Assembly: GCA_902790495.1 (NCBI GenBank) | Contig: CADASK010000002.1 | Span: 1 to 64,000, forward strand | From: an uncultured Eubacteriales bacterium | GTDB taxonomy: Bacteria > Bacillota > Clostridia > Christensenellales > Aristaeellaceae | Direction: 5' to 3' | DNA length: 64,000 nt | Shown: piece by piece, positions 16,172 to 23,615 of the stretch | Numbering within the stretch: position 1 is the first letter of the stretch | Layout of the letters: the number at the start of each line of letters is the position of its first letter | The notes under the pieces: generated by a model | The model's input: only the letters and a program-made list of their open reading frames with translations | Told to the model about the DNA's origin: nothing | Databases searched by the model: none | Program-made: the position numbers and the translations under genes

Positions 16172-17588
16172 GCCGCTGGCCCTCGCGCTGGCCCTGTGCC
16201 TGCTGACGTGCGCGGCCTGCGCCGAGGCCCCCGAGCTGCCCCAGCTGCCCGACGTCCTGCCCGTCGCGGAGACCGTGGCCGTACCCGCCGTGGAGGCGGT
16301 GGCCGCGCCTGCCGCGGAGACAGTCGCTGCGCCTGCTGCGGAGGCGGTCGCTGTACCCGCTACCCAGGAGACCACGGTGACTCAACCCGCCGTCGCCCAG
16401 CCTGTGACGGCCAAGGCCCTGACCCTCGCGGGCGCCCAGGAGAAGAACGGCAGCGTGCGCTATCCGTGGGTCGCCACGGGGCGGCTGCGCTTCGAGTGGC
16501 CCGCCTCCGGGGCCGACAGCTACGGCTTCGCCCTGTACCAGAACAACCAGGCCGTGTGGACGAAGGTCACCCACTCCGCCTCCATCGACGTGCCCTGCGT
16601 GGAGATCCCCGTGGGCGCGTGGGTCGCGGGCGTCGCCGCCTACAAGGACGGCGCGGCCATCGCCACCTGGCGGCTGGCCTTCACCCTCTACCTGCCCCAG
16701 CAGACCACCGCGAGCACCGACGAGCAGCTCAAGCTCTCGGTCACGGTGATCGGCGCGCAGAACGCCCAGGTGACCTATGTCACCGGCGGGGCCCTGACCT
16801 TCGCCTGGACCGACGTAGGCGCGGAGCTGTACAGCCTCACCGTGAACGAGGGCAGCGCCGAAGCCGCCCTGATCTACACCCAGAGTACCCGCGCCGAGGT
16901 GGCCTTCTCCGACCTGGAGCCCGCCGCCTACACCGCCGTGGTGTGCGCCAGCTTTGGGGACGGCCGGGTCATCGCGGGCACGACGGCCTTTCTCGTGGCC
17001 GATCCCAGCCAGAGCACCAGCAAGACAGACAAGGATCAGCAGCAGGCAGCTTCGATGAAGCGCAAGACGAAGAACCTGAAGAACGCGAAGAAGAGCACCG
17101 CACCGGTGGGCTTCTCCGTGACGCCCGGCAAGGCCCTGACCTCCACCCACAGCATGGGCACCAAGGACATGCAACTCTACGGCACGGTCGCCCTGACAGT
17201 GGACCGCTGGCAGTCGACCCAGCTGAGCATGGGCGGCGAGGAGCTGGACGTGACCTGCGGCGGCGCATACTTTGACGCCACCCTGCGCCAGGGCGTGCTG
17301 ACGCTGAAATCCCAGTCGGACGGCTGGGCCATCACCCAGGCTGCCCTGAAAACCCTGAACCGCAGCGGCGTGAGCGAGGTGGTCGTGACCGACGGCGAGG
17401 ACAGCCTGACCCTGCCCACCGACACCGATTTCACCGGCACGGTCTACGCGGGCCTGCGCGCCGAGGGCTGCGCCTCGTCGGACTTTGTGTTCGGCGTGAC
17501 GGACGGCGGCTGGACGGTGCAGGTGGACGACATCACCTACGACCTGAACGAGGGCGTGCTGACCGAGAGGACAGGTGAAAGCCCATGA
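16164..17588 (+). CDS. Secreted protein with FN3-like repeats and Ala/Val/Pro-rich linker
   Basis: A 474-residue protein whose start ATG lies within ATGACTAA, overlapping the previous stop. A signal peptide with a possible lipid cysteine (LLTCAAC) is followed by a linker repeating short Val/Ala-Pro-Ala-(Ala)-Glu-like units. Two FN3-like beta-sandwich repeats come next (about 85-185 and 190-290; each has a PWV/YVTGG...L.F.W pattern). A Lys-rich hinge (KRKTKNLKNAKK) leads to a C-terminal beta-rich domain. I do not recognise a catalytic motif. Placement between two HlyD-like genes suggests a cell-surface or exported complex. Confidence 0.78.
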   Translation: MTKPLALALALCLLTCAACAEAPELPQLPDVLPVAETVAVPAVEAVAAPAAETVAAPAAEAVAVPATQETTVTQPAVAQPVTAKALTLAGAQEKNGSVRYPWVATGRLRFEWPASGADSYGFALYQNNQAVWTKVTHSASIDVPCVEIPVGAWVAGVAAYKDGAAIATWRLAFTLYLPQQTTASTDEQLKLSVTVIGAQNAQVTYVTGGALTFAWTDVGAELYSLTVNEGSAEAALIYTQSTRAEVAFSDLEPAAYTAVVCASFGDGRVIAGTTAFLVADPSQSTSKTDKDQQQAASMKRKTKNLKNAKKSTAPVGFSVTPGKALTSTHSMGTKDMQLYGTVALTVDRWQSTQLSMGGEELDVTCGGAYFDATLRQGVLTLKSQSDGWAITQAALKTLNRSGVSEVVVTDGEDSLTLPTDTDFTGTVYAGLRAEGCASSDFVFGVTDGGWTVQVDDITYDLNEGVLTERTGESP

Positions 17589-18763
17589 TTGATCATTATA
17601 GCTCCAGTATGCGATGCGAAGGGTTGGAAGGGGTTCGGAGCGCCCGGAAAACTCCGCTGTGTCGGAGTTTTCAGCGGAGAACGGGCGGCAGCCCCGGACC
17701 GACCGCAAAGCCCCTGACCCGCGTCCGCAGGCGCGGAACCCTCGGCAACCGTAAAGAGCCTAAGTTTCTTCGTCAATTCGTGTTGCTCGCAGCAGTCTGC
17801 GCCGTCACGCTGACCCTGACCCTCTCCGCCTCCGCCGACGCATGGACCGGCTCCACCGCCGCGGCCGATCTCACCGAGATCACCGCCTCCGCCGACGGCA
17901 CCCTCGAGCGCTTCGACCTGGAGCTGGGCCAAACCGTGACCGCGGACCAGGAGCTCGGCGCAACCTCCACCACCACCGTCTACGCCCCGCTGGACGGCAC
18001 CATCGCGGCCATCCACGCGGAGGCCGGCGACACCGTAACCGGCACCGTGCTGGAGATCGCCCCGGTGAGCCGCTACACGGTCACCTTCACCGTGACCGGC
18101 GCGAAGCAGACCCCGGAGAACACCCTCGTGCACAGCGGCGAGACCGTCTACATCAAGTGCACGGCGGACGGCAGCCACCGCGCGGTGGGCCGCGTGACCG
18201 AGATTGACGGCAGCACCTACCTGGTGGAGGTGCTGGGCGGTGAGCTCTACGTCGGCGAGACCGTGCGCGCCTACCGCGACAGCGCCTTCGCCGACGAGGA
18301 CCGCGTCGGCCTGGGCACCGTCACCGCCGCAGACACTGTGACCGTGGATGTCACCGATGCCACCCTGCTGCGCTTCCACTGCGCGGTAGGCGACGCGGTG
18401 GAGCGCGGCCAGCGCCTGTTCGTCACCGCCACGGCGGAGGACGTGACCATCACCTCCCCGGCGGACGGCGTGGTCACCGAGATCACTGCCGCCAAGGGCG
18501 ACAGCGTGAAGGAGGATCAGACCCTCGCCCGCGTCGCCCAGCGCGTGATGCTGACCTTTGAGGCCCTGCAGGACGACGCGCCCCTGTTCCACACCGGCCA
18601 GACCCTGACCTACATCCGCGGCGACGATCCCCATGAGACACCGCACACCTGCACGGTGACCCGCATCCTGCAGCAGGTGCAGGGAGGGTCCATCACCGTG
18701 GAGGCCAGGCCGGAGGAGCGCAGCCTGCCCATCGGCATGACGGTCGAGGTGCGGAACGACTGA
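17585..18763 (+). CDS. Secreted HlyD/membrane-fusion-like protein 2
   Basis: A paralogue of the protein at 14909. A signal peptide (FVLLAAVCAVTLTLTLSASADA) precedes lipoyl-like hairpins (ASADGTLERFDLELGQTV, YAPLDGTIAAIHAEAGDTV), a beta-rich central region, another lipoyl-like segment (TSPADGVVTEITAAKGDSV) and a C-terminal barrel ending SLPIGMTVEVRND. The ATG at 17585 overlaps the preceding stop (ATGA), but translation from it would read through ~60 codons of the repeat element. A GTG at 17780 directly before the hydrophobic core is a likely real start (327 residues). It lacks the acidic tail of its paralogue. Confidence 0.75.
   Translation: MIDHYSSSMRCEGLEGVRSARKTPLCRSFQRRTGGSPGPTAKPLTRVRRRGTLGNRKEPKFLRQFVLLAAVCAVTLTLTLSASADAWTGSTAAADLTEITASADGTLERFDLELGQTVTADQELGATSTTTVYAPLDGTIAAIHAEAGDTVTGTVLEIAPVSRYTVTFTVTGAKQTPENTLVHSGETVYIKCTADGSHRAVGRVTEIDGSTYLVEVLGGELYVGETVRAYRDSAFADEDRVGLGTVTAADTVTVDVTDATLLRFHCAVGDAVERGQRLFVTATAEDVTITSPADGVVTEITAAKGDSVKEDQTLARVAQRVMLTFEALQDDAPLFHTGQTLTYIRGDDPHETPHTCTVTRILQQVQGGSITVEARPEERSLPIGMTVEVRND
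17618..17745 (+). repeat. Two-hairpin intergenic element, long form (copy B)
   Basis: Same layout as copy A. The terminal hairpin is AAAACTCCG/CGGAGTTTT (17648-17656, 17663-17671) with a 6-base loop, so the stem differs from copy A but still pairs. Hairpin 2 is CGCGTC-CGCA-GGCGCG, with one G-T pair. The outer stem is imperfect. The element lies between the second and third secreted-protein genes and is open in the frame of the third gene. Confidence 0.85.
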
Positions 18764-18788
18764 GGGCTTGCTCACACGTAAAGACATC

Positions 18789-18842
18789 GACTCCCTCCGA
18801 GTCCTCAGGCAAAGTCCTGCGGACGCGGAGGGAGTCGTTCTG
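18789..18842 (+). terminator. Terminator of the secreted-protein operon
   Basis: A long stem GACTCCCTCCG (18789-18799) with CGGAGGGAGTC (18826-18836), plus inner GTCC/GGAC pairing, followed by GTTCTGTTT. The T-run is short but the stem is strong and lies 25 bases after the stop codon. Confidence 0.8.
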
Positions 18843-18895
18843 TTTCCCACTGAGAATATCATTCTTTTTGCATAGCTATGCTCCATTATAACAGG

Positions 18896-18953
18896 GTTCC
18901 GCGCCTGCGGGCGCGGGCAAAGGGCTTTGCGATCGCCCTTTGCAAACCTTCGC
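18896..18953 (-). repeat. Two-hairpin intergenic element, short form (copy C)
   Basis: Minus-strand orientation. Hairpin 1 is GCAAAGGGC/GCCCTTTGC around the loop GATCGCAAA (read on the minus strand). Hairpin 2 is CCGCGCC/GGCGCGG around CGCA. The nested third arm is absent. Confidence 0.88.
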
Positions 18954-19008
18954 CCCGCCTCCTTATGATAGCTTATGCTTGGCGGTTTTACTAAGGTTGG
19001 TATCTGAA

Positions 19009-19036
19009 TTGACATTCCGCCAAAAAAGAGTAAACT
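19009..19036 (+). promoter_or_regulatory. Probable mutL promoter
   Basis: TTGACA (19009-19014) and TAAACT (19031-19036) with a 16-base spacer, 45 bases upstream of the mutL start codon. Confidence 0.55.
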
Positions 19037-19081
19037 TGAACTATCGGCAGCGGAAAGCTTCCGCTGTGCAAGGAGTTCATC

Positions 19082-21037
19082 ATGAATCAGAAGCGCATCC
19101 AACTTCTCTCCGACGAGGTCATCGGCAAGATCGCCGCGGGCGAGGTCGTCGAGCGTCCCGCCTCCGCCATCAAGGAGCTGGTCGAAAACAGCCTGGACGC
19201 GGGCGCCAGCGCTGTCACCGTGGAGATCAAGGACGGCGGCATCGCCTCCATCCGCGTCACCGACAACGGCAGCGGCATCCGCCAGAGCGACATCCGCATG
19301 GCCTTCGAGCGCCACGCCACGAGCAAGCTGACCGAGGCGAAGGAGCTCAGCTCCATCGCGACCCTGGGCTTCCGCGGCGAGGCCCTGGCCTCCATCGCGG
19401 CGGTGAGCCGGGTCACCTGCACCACCCGCACCCGGGACGACGTCAGCGGCATCCGCGTGAAGAACGAGGGCGGCAAGATCCTCTCCATCGAGGAGGCCGC
19501 CTGCCCCGAGGGCACCACCTTCCTGGTGAAGGATCTGTTCTTCAACACGCCGGTGCGCCTGCGCTTCCTGAAAAAGCCCGCCGCCGAGGCCGCCCTGGTC
19601 TCCGACCTGATGATGCGCCTGATTCTCTCCCGTCCGGACGTGTCCTTCCGCTACATCAGCCAGGGCCGCACCCTCTACCACTCCGCCGGGGACGGCAAGC
19701 TGGAATCCGCCGTGTTCTCCATCTACGGCAACGAGATGCTGCGCACCATGCGCCGGGTCCAGGGCCACCAGGGCGGCGTGCTGCTGGACGGCTACGTGGG
19801 CATCGGCGAGAGCGGGCGGAGCAGCCGCGGCAACCAGTCCTTCTTCATCAACGGGCGATACATGCAGTCCGCCCTGCTCTCCACCGCCGTGGAGACCGCC
19901 TGCCGCGAGCGGGTGATGATCGGCAAATACCCCACCTGCGTCCTCCACCTGACCATGCCCTATGAGGCGGTGGACGTCAACGTGCACCCCAACAAGCTGA
20001 CCGTGCGCTTCGCCGACGAGGCCGCCGTGTCCCTGGCCGTGGAGACCCTGGTGCGGGAGGCCATCGCCGACCGGGACGCCCTGCAGCGCCCGGTGCAGAT
20101 GCAGCTGACGGAGGACAAAACGCCTGTCCTGCGCGCCGAGGTCGTGAAGGATCGCGAGGCCGTGCCGCTGGACGTGGTGCGCAGCGTTCCGCCGAAGGCC
20201 GACGCGCCCGCCGAGCCTTCGCCCATCCCGCGCGGGCCCGTGCCCGTGGCCGTGCCGCCGAAGGCTGCGCCCATGCCCGCCGCAGCCCTGCGCGAGCCCC
20301 AGGCCGCCTACACGGTGCCGCCCGCGGCCACACAAGCAGCGCCCGCTGCCCCCGCGCCGTCCGTCTCCTCCGTGCCGCCGAAGACACCGCTGCCCGCGGC
20401 CGAGGTGACCCGGCCCGTGGAGGCCGAACAGCTCATGGTGGCGGCGGTGCAGGAGGCGCCCAAGCCCCTGCGCGTCATCGGCGTGCTGTTCAAGACCTAC
20501 ATCCTCGTGGAATACGAGGATCAGCTGCTGATGATCGACCAGCACGCGGTGCACGAGCGCCTGCTGTTCGACCGGCTCTCCAAGGCCTATGATCAGCACG
20601 AGGCCGGACAGGAGCTGTTGGTGCCGATGATCGAGACCGTGACCCGCCGCGAGCAGGAGGTGCTCGCCGAGAACAGCGCCCTGCTGGAGGCCATCGGCTT
20701 CACGGTGGAGCCCTTCGGGGACAGCGAGGTCAGCGTGCGGTCGGTGCCGATGATCCTGGGCGAGGCCCAGACCCGGGGCTTCCTGCACGAGGTGCTGGAT
20801 CAGCTGATGGGCGATCCCCGCACCTTCACCATGGAGAAGCGCCGCGCCGCCATCCTGCAGACCGCCTGCAAGCACGCGGTGAAGGGCGGCGAGACCCTGA
20901 CCGAGGACGCGATCCGCGACCTCATCGAGCGCATGGTGCGGGACCGCGTCACGCCCACCTGCCCCCATGGCCGCCCGCTGGTGGTGGCCATCACCCACAC
21001 GGAGCTGGACAAGAAGTTCAAGAGGATTCAGCAATAA
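19082..21037 (+). CDS. mutL: DNA mismatch repair endonuclease MutL
   Basis: A 651-residue MutL. The N-terminal GHKL ATPase domain (1-330) shows the conserved KIAAGEVVERPASAIKELVENSLDAGA start, DNGSGI and GFRGEALASIA. A Pro/Ala-rich linker (about 355-455) joins the C-terminal dimerisation/endonuclease domain. That domain contains the nicking-site motif DQHAVHER, the ACKHAVKGG element and the terminal CPHGRP zinc-site motif, as in MutL of organisms without MutH. No mutS is upstream, where Bacillota usually place it, so mutS must lie elsewhere. The start has GGAG 7 bases upstream. Confidence 0.95.
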   Translation: MNQKRIQLLSDEVIGKIAAGEVVERPASAIKELVENSLDAGASAVTVEIKDGGIASIRVTDNGSGIRQSDIRMAFERHATSKLTEAKELSSIATLGFRGEALASIAAVSRVTCTTRTRDDVSGIRVKNEGGKILSIEEAACPEGTTFLVKDLFFNTPVRLRFLKKPAAEAALVSDLMMRLILSRPDVSFRYISQGRTLYHSAGDGKLESAVFSIYGNEMLRTMRRVQGHQGGVLLDGYVGIGESGRSSRGNQSFFINGRYMQSALLSTAVETACRERVMIGKYPTCVLHLTMPYEAVDVNVHPNKLTVRFADEAAVSLAVETLVREAIADRDALQRPVQMQLTEDKTPVLRAEVVKDREAVPLDVVRSVPPKADAPAEPSPIPRGPVPVAVPPKAAPMPAAALREPQAAYTVPPAATQAAPAAPAPSVSSVPPKTPLPAAEVTRPVEAEQLMVAAVQEAPKPLRVIGVLFKTYILVEYEDQLLMIDQHAVHERLLFDRLSKAYDQHEAGQELLVPMIETVTRREQEVLAENSALLEAIGFTVEPFGDSEVSVRSVPMILGEAQTRGFLHEVLDQLMGDPRTFTMEKRRAAILQTACKHAVKGGETLTEDAIRDLIERMVRDRVTPTCPHGRPLVVAITHTELDKKFKRIQQ

Positions 21038-21084
21038 AAACCCTCTCGTTTACCTGATCAATCCTGCATAAGGAGAGATGGAAG

Positions 21085-21261
21085 TTGGTCAAAATGAGCT
21101 GGACGGAAGCCATGCTTCCGCTTACAGAAGAAGAGATACAGGAACTCGAAGAGGCATCTAAACGAATACCCTGTTTGGACGATGACTGCCCTGAGATGAC
21201 CCCTGAACAGCTCAAACAGTTCCATCGTACCAATCTCTTCTTAAAAGAAAAAAGCGAATAG
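21085..21261 (+). CDS. Small acidic protein (58 aa), function unknown
   Basis: A short ORF 19 bases before the SH3b gene. A TTG at 21085 has AAGGAG at proper distance; an ATG at 21094 gives 55 residues. The sequence is charged and helical: PLTEEEIQELEEASKR, then DDDCPEMTPEQLKQF. This pattern, an acidic segment followed by P-E-(L/M)-T-P-E-Q, is common in small antitoxin-like proteins of Clostridia, but no toxin gene is adjacent. G+C is lower than in the flanking genes. Coding status is likely but unproven. Confidence 0.55.
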   Translation: MVKMSWTEAMLPLTEEEIQELEEASKRIPCLDDDCPEMTPEQLKQFHRTNLFLKEKSE

Positions 21262-21279
21262 AAACGGAGGTTTTCGGAG

Positions 21280-21951
21280 ATGGAGAAAAGAACGACCCTG
21301 CGGCGGCTGTCCGCCCTGCTGCTGATCCTGGCCCTGCTGCTGCCTTCCGCCACAGCCCTGGCCACCACCTACTACCGTGTCAACACCTCGTGGCTCGCGG
21401 CCTACGAGAAGCCCGACACCGCCTCCAAGCGCATCGCCAGCTACCAGCGGGATTCCGCCGTGACCATCGCCAACAAGGGCAAGGTCTGGTCCCGCGTCCG
21501 GTTCCGCCCCGGCGGACCCCAGGTCTACGTCCACACCAAGTACCTCGTGGCCTCCTCCAGCTATTCCGCCAAGGTGAGCGTGGACAACACCACCCTGCTG
21601 GCCGCGCCCTCCACCGGCGCAAAGTCCCTCGGCAGGCTGGACAAGGGCGCGAAGGTGACCGTGCTGACCCACGGCTCCTCCTTCGACTTTGTCTCCAGCA
21701 GCAAGGGCAAGGGCTACATCCGCAACTCCCACCTGACCACGTCCAAGATTTCCGGCCAGACCGCCTACATCAAGAACCCCCGCAACCGCCGCGTCAACCT
21801 GCGCTCCGGCCCCGGCAAAAACTACAAGGTGCTGGCGGAATACCGTCCCGGCACGAAGGTGACCCTGCTGAAGTACGGCAAGTCCTGGTGCAAGGTCTCC
21901 GTCGGCGGCAAAACCGGGTACATCATGACGAAGTATATCAGAAGGAACTGA
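21280..21951 (+). CDS. Secreted protein with three bacterial SH3 (SH3b) repeats
   Basis: A 223-residue protein with a signal peptide (ALLLILALLLPSATALA). Three SH3b repeats follow: residues ~30-85 (weak), ~87-145, and ~150-222, the last with the classical VNLRSGPGKNYKVLAEYRPGTKV and GKTGYIMTKYI motifs. SH3b repeats bind peptidoglycan peptides or cell-wall polymers. No catalytic domain is attached, so the protein is probably a cell-wall-binding protein. ACGGAGG precedes the ATG. Confidence 0.85.
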   Translation: MEKRTTLRRLSALLLILALLLPSATALATTYYRVNTSWLAAYEKPDTASKRIASYQRDSAVTIANKGKVWSRVRFRPGGPQVYVHTKYLVASSSYSAKVSVDNTTLLAAPSTGAKSLGRLDKGAKVTVLTHGSSFDFVSSSKGKGYIRNSHLTTSKISGQTAYIKNPRNRRVNLRSGPGKNYKVLAEYRPGTKVTLLKYGKSWCKVSVGGKTGYIMTKYIRRN

Positions 21952-21995
21952 GATCGGTTTTCTGTGATCCTATACCCTATAAGGAGGAGTGCCTG

Positions 21996-23039
21996 ATGTC
22001 CATCCCCGCCACCATGTGTCAGCAGGTCATGACCGCCCCGGGCGAAATCACCTTCCGTGAGATCGCCGTCCCGACCCCAGGCCCCGACCAGGTGCTGGTG
22101 CGCATCCGCCGCATCGACGTGTGCGGGTCGGATATCCACGTCTACCACGGCGAACACCCCTACACCTCCTACCCGGTGACCCAGGGCCACGAGGTCTCCG
22201 GCGAGATTGTGCAGCTGGGCGAGTACGTGCATGACCTCGCCGTCGGCCAGGCCGTGACCATCGAGCCCCAGGTCTTCTGCGGGCGCTGCTATCCCTGCCT
22301 GCACGGCAAGTACAACCTCTGCGAGAAGCTCAAGGTCATGGGCTTCCAGACCACCGGCACCGCCAGCGATTACTTCGCGGTGGACGCCTCCAAGGTCACA
22401 CCCCTGCCTGAGGGCATGAGCTACGACGACGGCGCGATGATCGAGCCACTGGCCGTGACCGTGCACGCCGCCAAGCGCTTCCCGGACGTGAAGGGCTGCA
22501 AGGCCGTCGTCCTGGGCGCGGGCCCCATCGGCATCCTGCTGGCCCAGTCGCTGAAGGCCTGCGGGGCCGCCTCCGTCATGATCACCGATATCTCCGACAA
22601 GCGCCTGGAGCTGGCCCGATCGGTGGGCGCGGACTATGCCGTCAACACCGCCCGCCGCGACTTTGGCGAGGCCCTGGTCTCCTGCTTCGGCCCGGACAAG
22701 GCGGACGTGATCTATGACTGCGCCGGCAACGACATCACCATGAACCAGGCCATCCAGAACGCGCGCAAGGGCAGCACCCTCATCCTGGTGGCCGTGTTCG
22801 CCAAGACCGCCCACGTCGACCTGGCGAAGCTAAACGACTCCGAGCTGGATCTGAACACCTCCATGATGTACCGCCATGAGGACTACGTGGACGCCCTGCG
22901 CTTTGTGCAGGAGGGCAAGATTCAGCTCAAGCCCCTGCAGACCGCCCACTTCGCCTTCCGGGATTACAAGAAGGCCTACGAGTTCATCGACGCCAACCGC
23001 GAAAAGACCATGAAGGTGATCATTGACGTGGATGCGTGA
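21996..23039 (+). CDS. Zinc-binding alcohol dehydrogenase (MDR family)
   Basis: A 347-residue medium-chain dehydrogenase. The catalytic zinc site starts with CGSDIH at residue ~41 and GHEVSGE at ~65. The structural zinc site CGRCYPCLHGKYNLC is near residue 95, and the Rossmann motif GAGPIGILLAQ near 178 precedes an acidic ITDISDKR that suggests NAD+. The family includes sorbitol, threonine and galactitol-phosphate dehydrogenases; substrate cannot be assigned. AAGGAGG precedes the ATG at 21996. No pathway partner is adjacent. Confidence 0.88.
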   Translation: MSIPATMCQQVMTAPGEITFREIAVPTPGPDQVLVRIRRIDVCGSDIHVYHGEHPYTSYPVTQGHEVSGEIVQLGEYVHDLAVGQAVTIEPQVFCGRCYPCLHGKYNLCEKLKVMGFQTTGTASDYFAVDASKVTPLPEGMSYDDGAMIEPLAVTVHAAKRFPDVKGCKAVVLGAGPIGILLAQSLKACGAASVMITDISDKRLELARSVGADYAVNTARRDFGEALVSCFGPDKADVIYDCAGNDITMNQAIQNARKGSTLILVAVFAKTAHVDLAKLNDSELDLNTSMMYRHEDYVDALRFVQEGKIQLKPLQTAHFAFRDYKKAYEFIDANREKTMKVIIDVDA

Positions 23040-23088
23040 TGCCTGAAAACAGATCAGATCAGTGCAAACTCGCGTTCGAGGTGTTTGG

Positions 23089-23331
23089 ATGACAGCACAG
23101 GCTGTACAGGTTGAGCCATTGCAGAATTATCAGCTGCGAATTCTGTTTGACAATGGAGAAACCCGTATCTTTGATGTGAAACCGTTGATTCGTGGAAGCT
23201 GGATGGGAGAACTCGCTGACGAGGCTTATTTCAAAACCGTTCGGATCGGCGGGCTTTCTGTCGAGTGGCCTCATGAACAGGATATCTGCCCCGATCAGCT
23301 GTACGAGTGCAGCAAGCCTGTCATGCAGTGA
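23089..23331 (+). CDS. DUF2442 domain protein
   Basis: An 80-residue protein resembling DUF2442: a leading strand, LRILFDNGETRIFDVKPLI, then VRIGGLSVEWPHEQDICPDQLYE. The ATG at 23089 is chosen because GAGG lies 7 bases upstream; the earlier ATG at 23062 lacks a site. DUF2442 proteins often pair with DUF4160 proteins in small two-gene units of unknown role; no DUF4160 gene is visible here. Confidence 0.8.
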   Translation: MTAQAVQVEPLQNYQLRILFDNGETRIFDVKPLIRGSWMGELADEAYFKTVRIGGLSVEWPHEQDICPDQLYECSKPVMQ

Positions 23332-23363
23332 GTCTGTACTTCGTCTTTTCGTTTCGGATGCCC

Positions 23364-23392
23364 TTGACATCCCGACGCTCCCATGCTATCCT
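23364..23392 (+). promoter_or_regulatory. Promoter of the ABC-F leader
   Basis: TTGACA (23364-23369) and TATCCT (23387-23392) with a 17-base spacer. Transcription would start near 23399 and give a leader of about 215 bases. Confidence 0.75.
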
Positions 23393-23398
23393 TGAACC

Positions 23399-23615
23399 AT
23401 CAACCAACGAAAGGTGTGGAAAGATGCGCAAGTAATGCAGTCGATACACAACCAGTGAACCGCTCGGGCGGGCTTGTTTGTGTGCGGCTGGAGGAACGCG
23501 CTTTTTCCACGCCCTTTTTCTGTGCGAAACAGTTAGCTCCGTTTTCCGGGGCATCGGGCGTCAGCGCGTTTTTCGGCGCGTGCGCGGCCCGTGCCGGGAG
23601 AAACGGAGCTTTTTG
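23399..23615 (+). promoter_or_regulatory. Attenuator leader of the ABC-F gene
   Basis: The leader ends in a large hairpin: AGCTCCGTTT (23535-23544) pairs with AAACGGAGCT (23601-23610), with inner GC-rich stems, followed by TTTTTG directly abutting the ABC-F start codon at 23616. This is a terminator placed so that readthrough is required for expression. Upstream, CCAG..CCGC can pair with GCGG..CTGG (23450-23505), a possible alternative fold. Resistance-type ABC-F genes are known to use such ribosome-sensed attenuators. Confidence 0.68.
23424..23435 (+). CDS. Candidate three-codon leader ORF (Met-Arg-Lys)
   Basis: ATG CGC AAG TAA, with AAAGG 9 bases upstream and 25 bases from the expected transcription start. 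A tiny ORF of this kind would place a ribosome early in the leader, where antibiotic stalling could change folding of the downstream terminator. The assignment rests on position only. Confidence 0.45.
   Translation: MRK

Noticed and set aside
16260..16400. Ala/Val/Pro repeat in the middle secreted protein as a tandem DNA repeat element
   Set aside because: The units vary in length and are in frame with a coherent low-complexity linker, so this is protein-level repetition rather than a mobile or satellite repeat.
17537..21034. Very long minus-strand open frame opposite mutL and the secreted-protein gene
   Set aside because: It is the antisense of clear plus-strand genes; its His/Gly/Leu/Arg-rich composition is what high-G+C codons give on the other strand, and no family motif is present. 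The same applies to long antisense frames opposite mfd, smc, leuA and ilvB.
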